DNA from: Autumnicola psychrophila
GTDB taxonomy: Bacteria > Bacteroidota > Bacteroidia > Flavobacteriales > Flavobacteriaceae
Length of the DNA: 64,000 bases
Assembly: GCF_031846645.1 (NCBI RefSeq)
Contig: NZ_JAVRHN010000011.1
Coordinates: forward strand, 1 to 64,000
Reading direction: 5' to 3'
Notes under the pieces: generated by a model
The model's database searches: none
The model's input: only the letters and a program-made list of their open reading frames with translations
What the model was told of the DNA's origin: nothing
Part shown: piece by piece, positions 42,888 to 52,360 of the stretch
Position numbering within the stretch: the stretch's first letter is position 1
Layout: each line of letters begins with the position of its first letter
Program-made: the position numbers and the translations under genes

Positions 42888-44006
42888 ATGAAAAAAACGA
42901 ATTTATTATTTTTATTTGCAATAGCACTTTCCCTTTTCTCCTGTAATGATGAATATCCAGATTTGGAAGATGGACTTTATGCAGAATTTAATACTTCTAA
43001 AGGTCCTATTATTGCAGAGCTTTATTTTGAGCAAACCCCAATTACCGTTGGAAGTTTTGTTTCCCTTGCTGAAGGTACAAATCCACAGGTAGACAGCACT
43101 TACCAGGATAAGCCTTTTTATGACGGAATCATTTTTCACCGGGTAATTGAAGGTTTTGTAATCCAGGGAGGAGATCCTACGGGAACCGGTTCAGGAGGAC
43201 CAGGTTACCGATTCCCAGATGAGACTAACGACAGTCTTCGTCATGATGCGAAAGGAATTCTTTCTATGGCCAATGCAGGCCCGGGAACAAACGGAAGTCA
43301 GTTTTTTATCACCCTGGCTCCTACTCCCAATCTCGACGGAAGACATACCGTTTTTGGAAAAGTAGTAAAAGGCCTTGATGTTGTGGATTCTATTGGTCAG
43401 GTTGAGACCGGGGCAAGGGACAAACCTGTGGAAGACGTGGTGATAAACTCTGTAAATATCATCAAAAAAGGAAGAGAAGCTAAAAATTTTGATGCTGCTG
43501 AAACTTTTGAAACCGGACTTCAGGAAATAGAAGCTGAAAAAGAGGAAGTTGCAAGGAAAATGGAAGAAGCCAAAGCTGAAACCGCACAAGAACTTCAGAA
43601 TATCGAGGAACAGGCAGATTCATTAGATAGCGGACTCAAAATATACTTTGAAGAAAAAGGCGACGGTGAAAAACCTGAAGTAGGGCAAACTGTTGGTGTT
43701 TTATATGAAGGTTATTTTGAAGACGGAGGTTATTTCGATACTAATAAAGAAGACATTGCACGAGAATTAGGTGCTTATAATGAGCAACGTGGTGCACAGG
43801 GAGGATATGGTCCTATGTACATCAAGTATGGTCCAGATGCTCCTATGATCCCTGGATTTAATGAAGCATTACAACAAATGCAAGTTGGTGATAAGGCTGT
43901 AGTATTTATCCCGAGTCATTTAGCTTATGGAGAAAGAGGCCGCGGTCCTATTCCTCCAAATACAGATCTTGTTTTTAAACTGGAACTCACAGATATTCAG
44001 GAATAG
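42888..44006 (+). CDS. Cyclophilin-FKBP fusion prolyl isomerase lipoprotein
   Basis: 372 residues with lipobox FSC (C19). Residues of about 30-200 form a cyclophilin domain (GIIFHRVIEGFVIQGGDP, GPGTNGSQFFITL, LDGRHTVFGKV). Residues 205-245 are a Glu/Lys/Ala-rich coiled coil. Residues 250-372 form an FKBP domain (PMIPGFNEALQQMQVGDKAV, HLAYGERGRGPIPPNTDLVF). Two unrelated isomerase folds in one lipoprotein suggest a periplasmic or outer-membrane chaperone, and the gldI neighbour suggests a link to secretion or gliding. Confidence 0.94.
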   Translation: MKKTNLLFLFAIALSLFSCNDEYPDLEDGLYAEFNTSKGPIIAELYFEQTPITVGSFVSLAEGTNPQVDSTYQDKPFYDGIIFHRVIEGFVIQGGDPTGTGSGGPGYRFPDETNDSLRHDAKGILSMANAGPGTNGSQFFITLAPTPNLDGRHTVFGKVVKGLDVVDSIGQVETGARDKPVEDVVINSVNIIKKGREAKNFDAAETFETGLQEIEAEKEEVARKMEEAKAETAQELQNIEEQADSLDSGLKIYFEEKGDGEKPEVGQTVGVLYEGYFEDGGYFDTNKEDIARELGAYNEQRGAQGGYGPMYIKYGPDAPMIPGFNEALQQMQVGDKAVVFIPSHLAYGERGRGPIPPNTDLVFKLELTDIQE

Positions 44007-44030
44007 TAAAACTCTCCCGAACATCAATTG

Positions 44031-44056
44031 AAAAAGCCCCATTACGGGGCTTTTTT
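44031..44056. terminator. Bidirectional terminator
   Basis: AAAAAGCCCC (44031-44040) pairs with GGGGCTTTTT (44046-44055) around a 5-base loop. It ends the nrnA-gldI-isomerase operon; the A-run on the other side also lets it serve the leftward pepD gene. Confidence 0.9.
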
Positions 44057-44138
44057 AATTGATCAATCTTTTTGTCTGATTTTTATCTACAAGTCGAAAA
44101 CTGCCATTTTCAGCACCTCTCTTTAAAAGATTTCCTGT

Positions 44139-45599
44139 TTATTTCTTCGGAATATTTTTCAGAACTTCAAGAATCAGTTTATAATATTTTTTTGCTGAAG
44201 AAATGCTCGCGCGTTCATCTGGAGAATGTGCGCCTCTTATAGTAGGCCCGAATGAAACCATATCCATGTGCGGATAATGATTTCCTATTATTCCGCATTC
44301 AAGACCTGCATGGCAGGCCTCCACTTTGGCTTTTTCCCGATTCAGTTTCTGATAAGTTTCATCTACAACTTTTAAAATTTCAGATTCCCTGTTTGGTGCC
44401 CAACCCGGATATTCCCCCGATAGTTTCACCTTAAACTTCGCCAGTTCAAAAGCAGCCTCCACGCTGTTGGATAAATCATTTCTTGAAGATTCTACTGAAG
44501 ATCTTGTGAGACAGTTAACTTCAATCCTTCCGTCTTCAACAGAAATCCTTGCGATATTATTAGATGCTTCCACAAGTCCTTCAATTTCAGGGCTCATTCT
44601 ATATACGCCATTATGCGCTGTGGAAACCGCTTTTAGTAAATCCTGTTGATCTTCAACCTTCATCACATGTTCCGGCACGTCAGCTTCAGAAATACTTATA
44701 TCGAGGTTTGGCTCGAGGCTTTTATATTCCGCTTTAATGTCGTCGATCAAAATCAGGTTTTCATTCAGAAAAGGTTCGATATCAGATTTATCTACAACCA
44801 CAACAGCTTCAGCTTCACGCGGAATGGCATTCCGCAGTCCGCCACCCTGCACCGTAGACAATCGTAATCCATAATCCCGGAAGGAATCATAAAGCACGCG
44901 GGTAATCAACTTATTCGCATTTCCCAGTCCTTTATTTATATCCATACCGGAATGGCCACCTTTCAGGCCTTTTACTTTTATCAAATAACCCACAGAATTT
45001 TCGGGGGTGTTTTCCTGCTCGTACTCCCTGATTGCCGTAATATCCACTCCTCCGGCACAACCAATACCTATTTCGTCATCTTCTTCAGTATCCAGGTTAA
45101 GCAGAATTTCTCCTTTAAGCAAATCGGGATCAAGGCCTTTTGCCCCGGTCATTCCAGTTTCTTCATCTATCGTAAAAAGAGCTTCCAGTGCAGGATGTTG
45201 GATTTCATTACTCTCCAGAATTGCCATAATTGTGGCCACACCAAGACCATTGTCGGCACCAAGCGTGGTGCCTTTTGCCCGCACCCAATCTTCGTCTACA
45301 TACATTTCTATTCCCTGAGTGGCGAAGTCGAAATTTGTGTCATTATTTTTCTGGTGTACCATATCAAGATGAGACTGGAGCACAACTGGTTTTCTATCTT
45401 CCAGACCGGCAGTGGCAGGTTTTCTTATCACCACATTTCCGGCGTCATCCACCAAAGTTTCCAGGTTAAGATTATTTCCGAAGTTTTTAATGAATTCTAT
45501 TACCTGCTCTTCCTTCTTGGAAGCCCTTGGAACCTCGTTTAGATCTGCAAAATTTTTCCATAATTCGCGCGGTTCTAACTCTCTTATTTCTTCATTCAT
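44139..45599 (-). CDS. pepD: Aminoacyl-histidine dipeptidase (PepD, M20 family)
   Basis: 486 residues; a cytoplasmic di-zinc dipeptidase with broad specificity for Xaa-His and other dipeptides. Metal and catalytic motifs: LQSHLDMVHQKN, GTTLGADNGLGVA, TIDEETGMTGAKGL, LNLDTEEDDEIGIGCAGG, and the C-terminal GPTIRGAHSPDER. The lid/dimerisation domain KGLKGGHSGMDI is present. It is a single-gene unit, divergent from the DUF3810 gene. Confidence 0.95.
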   Translation of the reverse strand: MNEEIRELEPRELWKNFADLNEVPRASKKEEQVIEFIKNFGNNLNLETLVDDAGNVVIRKPATAGLEDRKPVVLQSHLDMVHQKNNDTNFDFATQGIEMYVDEDWVRAKGTTLGADNGLGVATIMAILESNEIQHPALEALFTIDEETGMTGAKGLDPDLLKGEILLNLDTEEDDEIGIGCAGGVDITAIREYEQENTPENSVGYLIKVKGLKGGHSGMDINKGLGNANKLITRVLYDSFRDYGLRLSTVQGGGLRNAIPREAEAVVVVDKSDIEPFLNENLILIDDIKAEYKSLEPNLDISISEADVPEHVMKVEDQQDLLKAVSTAHNGVYRMSPEIEGLVEASNNIARISVEDGRIEVNCLTRSSVESSRNDLSNSVEAAFELAKFKVKLSGEYPGWAPNRESEILKVVDETYQKLNREKAKVEACHAGLECGIIGNHYPHMDMVSFGPTIRGAHSPDERASISSAKKYYKLILEVLKNIPKK

Positions 45600-45688
45600 A
45601 ATCTTAATATTTTGGTATATTCACAAATGTATTGGTAATTGCGTAAGCTGGAAAATTTGAAAAGTTATAAAAATTGTAATATAGCGCC

Positions 45689-46762
45689 GTGAAGAGAAAA
45701 ACCACCTTAGTTCTTGCTTTATTCTTACCCCTGCAGATCATCATTATCAATATTTTATCCAATCACCCCCTTCTAATTGAAACCTGGTACAGCAATTTCC
45801 TTTATCCAAAGATTTCCGGAGTAATGAGGATTTCTTTAGGAATTCTTCCATTTTCTTTTGGCGATTTGCTTTACGCATTTTTGGTGATTCTATTGATCAG
45901 GTGGATCATTATCAGGATAAAAGAACGATTTAGAAATCCTAAAAAATGGCTCATAGAAGCCTTTGCCAGTTTATCTATTATTTATCTCTGTTTTAATCTC
46001 TTCTGGGGGTATAATTATTACCGTTTGCCGTTGCACCAGTCATTAGAAATTGATAATGAATACACCACGGAAAAACTGATTACCCTAACAAAACAACTCA
46101 TTGATCGTTCTAATCAAATCCATGCTGATCTTGCTGAAAATGATTCAGTGAAAATTGACATTCCGTATAACACATCTCAACTTTTTAAAAGAACAGTTGA
46201 AGGTTACGAGAGTGTAAGCGAAGAATTTCCGGAGCTGGCATACCGTGGGGAAAGCCTGAAATCCTCTTTATACAGCATGCCGTTATCCTATATGGGCTTT
46301 AACGGATACTTGAATCCGCTTACCAACGAGGCGCAGGTTAACACGCTCATTGTTCCGTATAAAATTCCGACAACGGCCAGTCATGAACTTGGTCACCAGC
46401 TTGGTTTTGCAAAAGAAAATGAAGCAAATTTTATTGCCTGTCTGGTGACAATGAACCATCCAGATCCTTATTTCAGATATTCCGGATTTACATTTGCGCT
46501 TCGTTATTGTTTAAATGAATTATACCGAAGGGATAAAGCAATTTCTGAGGAATTGATCGCAACTCTTAACCCGGGAATTTTGGCTAATTATAGAGAAGTA
46601 GAAGAATTCTGGATGGCGCATAAGAATCCGTTTGAGCCAATTTTTCAGATTATTTATAATCGGTACCTGATTGCCAATAACCAGTCTGAAGGATTACGAA
46701 GTTACAGTTATGTCGTGGCGCTACTGGTAAATTATTTTGAAGAAGAAGAAAACGGATTTTAG
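45689..46762 (+). CDS. DUF3810 membrane protein with HExxH motif
   Basis: 357 residues from a GTG. Two or three N-terminal transmembrane helices (about 7-25, 50-72, 90-110) precede a soluble part with TTASHELGHQLGFAKENEANF; HELGH begins at residue 232 and the E in ENEANF could be the third zinc ligand. This is the DUF3810 family, predicted to be membrane-bound metalloproteases. The substrate is unknown. It is monocistronic. Confidence 0.88.
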   Translation: MKRKTTLVLALFLPLQIIIINILSNHPLLIETWYSNFLYPKISGVMRISLGILPFSFGDLLYAFLVILLIRWIIIRIKERFRNPKKWLIEAFASLSIIYLCFNLFWGYNYYRLPLHQSLEIDNEYTTEKLITLTKQLIDRSNQIHADLAENDSVKIDIPYNTSQLFKRTVEGYESVSEEFPELAYRGESLKSSLYSMPLSYMGFNGYLNPLTNEAQVNTLIVPYKIPTTASHELGHQLGFAKENEANFIACLVTMNHPDPYFRYSGFTFALRYCLNELYRRDKAISEELIATLNPGILANYREVEEFWMAHKNPFEPIFQIIYNRYLIANNQSEGLRSYSYVVALLVNYFEEEENGF

Positions 46763-46828
46763 GTTCAGTTTTCTTCTTCAGCAGTAAAATTTCAGCGGGA
46801 CGATATTTGTCATTTTCTGGGCCTCTCT

Positions 46829-47275
46829 CTATTTTACCCTAAATTCCCCGGAATTAAGAACAACCTGGGTAGAAGGGGTTATTGCATCCTGTCGGTCTTC
46901 TGCCGTAATAATAACTCTGATTGGCTTATACGGCGTAACAGTACGCAGTTCTCCGCTGTTCTTTCGGTTTATCTTTAAATTTCCAATATTGATGGTTCCG
47001 TGTTTTTCAGTTTCCATCCACGCTACATAATTTCTTCTGGAAGGGGTTAACCGGTCCGGGTCAGCCATATTTTCTACCTCAAATTCCAGTTCGTAGTTAT
47101 TATTATCATTTTTCTCAACCTTCAGCTTTGCCTCGGCTGCGGGAATAACCTCAGAATTAGGAAAATTTATGGTGCTTGAGCAGGCGCTTACCAAAATGGC
47201 TGCAAAAATAAAACTCAGTATTCTGAAACCCTCTTTGACAGGCAGCTTATTCTTTGTTGTTTTTTCTACTAACAT
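46829..47275 (-). CDS. Small lipoprotein (hypothetical)
   Basis: 148 residues from ATG 47275; an upstream TTG would add ten. A longish n-region (KTTKNKLPVKEGFRILS) leads to the lipobox VSAC (C32). The mature part is beta-rich, with VENMADPDRLTPSRRNYVAWM and IGNLKINRKNSGELRTV; it looks like a small Ig-like or anti-sigma-type envelope domain, but I recognise no family. It stands alone between two rightward genes. Confidence 0.8.
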   Translation of the reverse strand: MLVEKTTKNKLPVKEGFRILSFIFAAILVSACSSTINFPNSEVIPAAEAKLKVEKNDNNNYELEFEVENMADPDRLTPSRRNYVAWMETEKHGTINIGNLKINRKNSGELRTVTPYKPIRVIITAEDRQDAITPSTQVVLNSGEFRVK

Positions 47276-47436
47276 CGCTTTTTCTTTTATAGTAATAACA
47301 TACAAAATTAGCTGTTTTCCACCTGATATACAATAGTTTATATTAATATCGATTGTTTTTTAACCCAGGCCTAAGCGCTCTTAACTTTAGATTCAGAAAT
47401 GTGTAAGGCGGGAAACTCTTTTATTATCTTTGCTGT

Positions 47437-48246
47437 ATGCATAAACAAATTTCGAGTTTACAGAATCCTGCAATAAAACGAATTCTTCAGTTACAGGAAA
47501 AATCCCGAAACAGAAGAAAAGAAGGTGTTTTTACGGTGGAAGGAATTCGGGAAATTCAGTTAGGAATAAAAGGTGGTTTTCGGCTTAAGGAAATTTATTT
47601 TCAACCCGAATTATCTTCCGAAGACGAAATAAAGTCAATGCTTGAAAATGCCAATTTTCGACCTGATATCTCTGAAATCTCTTCTGAAGTTTATAAAAAA
47701 CTTGCGTACCGCGGAAGTACTGAAGGTTTAATTGCCGTTTTTCAGTCTAAAACCTCAGCGCTGGAGGATTTGCAGTTTTCTTCAGAAAAACCACTGATTC
47801 TTATTGCTGAAGCACCCGAAAAACCGGGAAATATCGGAGCTCTATTGAGAACGGCAGATGCTGCAAATGCAGATGCAGTGATAATTGCCAATCCAAAGAC
47901 CGATCTTTACAATCCAAATATTATACGGTCCAGCGTGGGCTGTGTTTTTACTAATCAAATTGCCACCGGTTCTACTTCTGAAATTATTGCGTTCCTAAAA
48001 CGACAAAATATTAAAATTTATGCCGCCGCGCTGCAGTCTTCAAAAAATTATGCTGAAGTTGATTTCAGGGAAAGTTCGGCCATCGTTGTGGGGACAGAAG
48101 CGACCGGTTTAAGCAGCGAATGGCTTGAAAATTCAGATCAAAACATCATAATTCCCATGAGTGGTGAAATAGATTCTATGAATGTTTCGGTTGCGGCAGG
48201 GATTCTTATTTTTGAAGCCAAACGGCAACGGGGATTTTTAAATTAG
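47437..48246 (+). CDS. TrmH/SpoU-type RNA 2'-O-methyltransferase
   Basis: 269 residues. An N-terminal substrate-binding domain (about 1-90, with REGVFTVEGIREI-type motif RRKEGVFTVEGIREI) precedes a SPOUT knot domain with APEKPGNIGALLRTADAA, VGTEATGLSSEW and IPMSGEIDSMNVSVAAGI (motifs 1 to 3). It methylates a ribose in rRNA or tRNA; the exact target is unclear. A TATCTTTG -7-like box ends only 4 bases before the ATG. A 7-base tandem repeat starts just after the stop. Confidence 0.93.
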   Translation: MHKQISSLQNPAIKRILQLQEKSRNRRKEGVFTVEGIREIQLGIKGGFRLKEIYFQPELSSEDEIKSMLENANFRPDISEISSEVYKKLAYRGSTEGLIAVFQSKTSALEDLQFSSEKPLILIAEAPEKPGNIGALLRTADAANADAVIIANPKTDLYNPNIIRSSVGCVFTNQIATGSTSEIIAFLKRQNIKIYAAALQSSKNYAEVDFRESSAIVVGTEATGLSSEWLENSDQNIIIPMSGEIDSMNVSVAAGILIFEAKRQRGFLN

Positions 48247-48249
48247 GCT

Positions 48250-48305
48250 GTAGACGATAGACGGTAGACGGTAGACGGTAGACGGTAGACGGTAGACGGT
48301 AGAAA
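48250..48305. repeat. Tandem heptamer array (GTAGACG)n
   Basis: Seven contiguous units: GTAGACG (48250-48256), one variant ATAGACG, five exact GTAGACG (48264-48298), and a degenerate eighth GTAGAAA. The array begins four bases after the methyltransferase stop and ends about 70 bp before the M48 protease gene. Nothing suggests that it is coding. Confidence 0.97.
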
Positions 48306-48372
48306 GCTAAAATTCATCCAACCAAAGCTATAGCCAAAACAAGAAAAATTTTTCATTTAAATAGAAACACAT

Positions 48373-49611
48373 TTGACTTCAGAGACTTTATATTATATCA
48401 TCATCGGCATTATAGTTATCGATTTTATTGTCGATAAAATTCTTGATACCCTTAACGCAAAGCATTTTGATGATCCCGTTCCACAGGAATTAGAGGATGT
48501 ATACAATTCCGAAGAATATGAAAAATCGCAGCGCTATAAAAAAGAGCGCTACAAATTCGGCTTGATCACCTCCACTTTTTCGGTTTTGCTTACACTGGGA
48601 TTTATAATTTTTGGTGGTTTTGAATGGGCAGATCAAATTGCAAGGAGCATTACTGATAACCCAATTTTGGTAGCACTTATTTTCTTTGGAATAATTATGT
48701 TTGGCAGCGATATACTCACCACTCCTTTTTCCTGGTATAGCACTTTTGTTATTGAAGAAAAATACGGATTTAACAAAACCACAAAAAAGACATTTCTGCT
48801 TGATAAAATAAAAGGTTGGCTGATGATGGCTGTCCTGGGCGGTGGAATACTGGCACTCATTATCTGGTTTTACCAAATTGCCGGAGATAATTTTTGGTGG
48901 TATGCCTGGATTCTCGTAGCGATATTTGCCATTTTTATGAACATGTTCTATGCAAAACTTATTGTTCCGCTTTTTAATAAACAGACTCCGCTACAGGAAG
49001 GTTCACTGCGTACAAAAATTGAAAGATATGCCGAAAATGTGGGTTTTAAGCTCGATAATATTTTTGTAATTGACGGTTCTAAAAGAAGTACAAAAGCCAA
49101 TGCCTATTTTTCGGGATTTGGGAAGGAAAAAAGGATTACTTTATATGACACGCTCGTAAACGACCTGAAAGATGAAGAGATTGTCGCGGTACTTGCGCAC
49201 GAAGTAGGTCACTATAAGAAAAACCATATTATCGTAAATCTTACCGCTTCTATCCTCACCACCGGCTTCACATTATGGCTGTTATCTCTTTTTGTGGGAA
49301 ATCCATTGTTATCTGAAGCTTTGGGAGTTTCACAACCTGGTTTTCATATTGGCCTTGTTGCCTTCGGAATATTGTATAGCCCCATTTCTGAAATTACAGG
49401 TTTTATTATGAACTATCTTTCCCGAAAATTCGAATATCAGGCAGATGATTTCGCGAGAGACACCTATAATGGTAATCACCTCATTTCCAGTCTTAAAAAG
49501 TTATCCAGAAACAGCCTGAGTAATTTAACTCCGCATAAAGCTTATGTGAAGGTACATTACTCGCACCCTACACTATTGCAGAGATTTAGAAACCTGCAAG
49601 GAGATTTGTAG
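48373..49611 (+). CDS. M48 family metalloprotease (Ste24 / CAAX protease 1-like)
   Basis: 412 residues with about seven transmembrane helices. Zinc site HEVGHYKKNH near residue 276, and the third ligand in EFQADDFA-type FEYQADDFARD near 355. The N-terminal domain (residues of about 20-220) is the Ste24 form, larger than HtpX. In bacteria these proteases clear damaged or misassembled membrane proteins. The start is TTG, matching the start of homologues; no ATG lies nearby in frame. Confidence 0.94.
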   Translation: MTSETLYYIIIGIIVIDFIVDKILDTLNAKHFDDPVPQELEDVYNSEEYEKSQRYKKERYKFGLITSTFSVLLTLGFIIFGGFEWADQIARSITDNPILVALIFFGIIMFGSDILTTPFSWYSTFVIEEKYGFNKTTKKTFLLDKIKGWLMMAVLGGGILALIIWFYQIAGDNFWWYAWILVAIFAIFMNMFYAKLIVPLFNKQTPLQEGSLRTKIERYAENVGFKLDNIFVIDGSKRSTKANAYFSGFGKEKRITLYDTLVNDLKDEEIVAVLAHEVGHYKKNHIIVNLTASILTTGFTLWLLSLFVGNPLLSEALGVSQPGFHIGLVAFGILYSPISEITGFIMNYLSRKFEYQADDFARDTYNGNHLISSLKKLSRNSLSNLTPHKAYVKVHYSHPTLLQRFRNLQGDL

Positions 49612-49646
49612 TTGTTTCTTTATAATCTTAATTGTACTTTTAAAAC

Positions 49647-51860
49647 ATGATGACAGAAGCCGCTATAAAAAAGGAAAATAAGGATATTGCAAGGCAATAC
49701 AAGGAGCTCCTGCGTATAAGTTACCAGACCCTCACTACCGAGGATAAAGTATTAATTCGTTCTGCTTTTGATACAGCCGTAGATGCACACAAAGACCAGC
49801 GTAGAAAATCTGGTGAAGCTTATATTTTCCACCCTATTGCTGTGGCAAAAATTGTTGCTGCGGAAATTGGGCTGGATGCGACCTCGATAGCTGCAGCTCT
49901 ACTTCATGATGTGGTTGAAGATACTCCTTATACCCTGGAGCAAATTGAAGAAATGTTTGGTGAAACCGTTGCAAAAATTGTGGATGGACTCACCAAAATT
50001 TCGAGTCTGAAAAAAGACAAGGATGTTTCGTTACAGGCCGAAAACTTCAGAAAAATGCTGCTCACCCTTAACGATGATATAAGGGTAATCATCATTAAAA
50101 TAGCAGACAGGCTGCACAATATGCAGACGATGGACGCCATGCGGCCGGACAAACAAGTGAAAATCGCTTCAGAAACATTATATATTTATGCTCCCATGGC
50201 CCACAGGATCGGGCTTTATAATATTAAAACCGAACTTGAAGACCTTGGACTAAAATATACTGAACCCGAAGTTTACAATGATATTTTCACCAGGATTAAA
50301 GAGAGTAAAGAGGAACAGGATGCGTACATTAAGGAATTTTCCCGTGTTATAGAGAACTCTCTTGAACGGGAAGAATTTGTTTATGAAATCAAAGGAAGGC
50401 CAAAATCTATTTTTTCCATTCATCGTAAAATGCTTAATCAGAATGTAAGCTTCGACGAAGTTTATGATAAGTTTGCAATAAGGATTATTTACAAGAGTGA
50501 AGCTTATGACGAAAAATTCTTTGCCTGGAAAATATATTCTATAGTAACCGATCATTTCAGGCCAAATCCTACCCGATTAAGAGACTGGATTTCTTCTCCG
50601 AAGTCTACAGGTTACGAAGCGCTGCACATTACCGTTATGGGCCCAAAAGGAAGATGGGTAGAAGTGCAGATAAGGAGCCGGCGAATGAATGAAATTGCAG
50701 AGAAGGGTTATGCTGCCCATTATAAATATAAACAGGGTAGTGTCCAGGAAGAACAGGGAATTGAGGAATGGCTGAACCGTTTGCAGGAAGCTCTCGAAAA
50801 TCCCGAAGTTAATGCCGTTGATTTTGTAGAACAGTTTAAACTCAACCTATATTCTAAAGAAATTTTTGTGTTTACACCACAGGGAGATTTAAAGTCCCTA
50901 CCGAAGGGAGCTACTCCGCTGGATTTCGCCTTCAGTATTCATACTGAAGTTGGAACTCACACTCGCGGTGCAAGGGTTAACAATAAACTCGTCCCTCTAA
51001 GTCACGAATTAAAAAGCGGGGACCAGGTAGAAATAATAACTTCAGAAAACGCAAAACCGAATATTAACTGGCTGGACTATGCCACTACAGCAAGGGCAAG
51101 AGCTAAAATAAAGTCTTCTCTTAAAGATGAGAAAAAGGAAATCGCCGAAGAAGGAAAAGCGATCCTCACCAGAAAACTAAAATCTCAGAAGATACAATTC
51201 AACGAAAAAACAGTAAACGAGCTGGTTGTATTTTTTCATTTAAAAACCAGTCTGGATCTTTTTTACCGGGTAGGAATCGGTAAAATCGATAACCAGAAAA
51301 TTAAAGAATTTGCTTCCTCCAGAAGTAATGCCCTGGTTAGCTATATTAAAAGCAAGATCAAAAAACCTGTTGTGGCCGAAGATCTTGATAAAGATGAAAT
51401 CACTTCCAAATACGATCAGCTGGTATTTGGCAAAGATCAGGACGAAACACTGGACTATAAACTCGCCAGTTGTTGCAACCCGATACCGGGAGATAATGTC
51501 TTTGGTTTCGTAACGGTTAGCGATGGGATTAAAGTACATAAAAAAGATTGTCCAAATGCGATCCAGCTTCAGAGTAATTATGCGTATAGAATTATTCCGG
51601 CGAAGTGGATAGATAGTTCTCAACAGGACTTCAAAGCAGTTATAAGGCTCACGGGAATTGATAACCTGGGACTGGTAAGCGAAATCACAAAAGAAATTTC
51701 CAGTAACCTGAATGTGAACATGAAGAATATCAATTTTGAAAGTTCAGATGGTATTTTTAGTGGAAGAATTACCCTGGTGGTCAAAAATAATTCTATCCTT
51801 TCCACGATCATTAGCAGGCTTAAAAAAATTAACGGCATAGACAAGGTAAGCCGTGAATAA
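49647..51860 (+). CDS. Bifunctional (p)ppGpp synthetase/hydrolase (Rel/SpoT)
   Basis: 737 residues with all domains in order. HD hydrolase (RRKSGEAYIFHPIAVA and LLHDVVEDTPYT, His-Asp kept), synthetase (KGRPKSIFSIHRKM, STGYEALHITV, EVQIRSR), TGS (IFVFTPQGDLKSLPKGATPLDF), a zinc-finger-like CCNPIPGD, and a C-terminal ACT domain. Both catalytic sites look intact, so it should make and degrade the stringent-response alarmone. The start is one of two adjacent ATGs. Confidence 0.96.
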   Translation: MMTEAAIKKENKDIARQYKELLRISYQTLTTEDKVLIRSAFDTAVDAHKDQRRKSGEAYIFHPIAVAKIVAAEIGLDATSIAAALLHDVVEDTPYTLEQIEEMFGETVAKIVDGLTKISSLKKDKDVSLQAENFRKMLLTLNDDIRVIIIKIADRLHNMQTMDAMRPDKQVKIASETLYIYAPMAHRIGLYNIKTELEDLGLKYTEPEVYNDIFTRIKESKEEQDAYIKEFSRVIENSLEREEFVYEIKGRPKSIFSIHRKMLNQNVSFDEVYDKFAIRIIYKSEAYDEKFFAWKIYSIVTDHFRPNPTRLRDWISSPKSTGYEALHITVMGPKGRWVEVQIRSRRMNEIAEKGYAAHYKYKQGSVQEEQGIEEWLNRLQEALENPEVNAVDFVEQFKLNLYSKEIFVFTPQGDLKSLPKGATPLDFAFSIHTEVGTHTRGARVNNKLVPLSHELKSGDQVEIITSENAKPNINWLDYATTARARAKIKSSLKDEKKEIAEEGKAILTRKLKSQKIQFNEKTVNELVVFFHLKTSLDLFYRVGIGKIDNQKIKEFASSRSNALVSYIKSKIKKPVVAEDLDKDEITSKYDQLVFGKDQDETLDYKLASCCNPIPGDNVFGFVTVSDGIKVHKKDCPNAIQLQSNYAYRIIPAKWIDSSQQDFKAVIRLTGIDNLGLVSEITKEISSNLNVNMKNINFESSDGIFSGRITLVVKNNSILSTIISRLKKINGIDKVSRE

Positions 51861-51889
51861 TCCCATATCTTTGCTTTGGAGAAAGAATT

Positions 51890-52348
51890 ATGAGTAAAAA
51901 AGTTGTAAATAAGAACGACCAGGCTGTCGTAAAAAACGTATTTACCAAATTTTTGGAAGATAAGGGTCATCGAAAGACCCCGGAACGTTTTGCGATACTT
52001 CAGGAAATATATAATAATGATGATCATTTTGATATTGAATCCCTTTACATCAAAATGAAGAATAAAAAGTACCGTGTTAGCCGGGCTACTTTATACAATA
52101 CCATCGAATTGTTGTTGGGCTGCGGATTGGTAAGAAAGCACCAGTTTGGGCAGAACCAGGCACAATACGAAAAATCCTATTTTGACCGTAATCACGATCA
52201 TATTATCCTTACCGATACCGGAGAAGTTATTGAATTCTGTGATCCAAGGATACAGACCATCAAAAAAACCATAGAAGAGGTTTTTGATATCGAAATTACC
52301 AAACATTCTTTATATTTTTACGGCAACAAAAAAGAAGAAACTAATTAA
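51890..52348 (+). CDS. Fur-family transcriptional regulator
   Basis: 152 residues. Winged helix (about 20-85: RKTPERFAILQEIY and YRVSRATLYNTIELLL) and a dimerisation/metal domain (HDHIILTDTGEVIEF). The structural CxxC zinc site normally in that loop is absent (LTDT in its place), and only one later Cys is present. It could be Fur, Zur or PerR by sequence; the metal or signal is not decided. A TATCTTTG element at 51866-51873 precedes it. purA follows after 12 bp. Confidence 0.92.
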   Translation: MSKKVVNKNDQAVVKNVFTKFLEDKGHRKTPERFAILQEIYNNDDHFDIESLYIKMKNKKYRVSRATLYNTIELLLGCGLVRKHQFGQNQAQYEKSYFDRNHDHIILTDTGEVIEFCDPRIQTIKKTIEEVFDIEITKHSLYFYGNKKEETN

Positions 52349-52360
52349 CCCAAATATTTC

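Noticed and set aside
44952..45542. 196-codon frame antisense to pepD
   Set aside because: Mirror of pepD; no start signal or homology.
48250..48305. The heptamer array considered as part of a CRISPR or coding repeat
   Set aside because: The unit is 7 bp without spacers; no cas genes; it is not in a frame with the neighbours.
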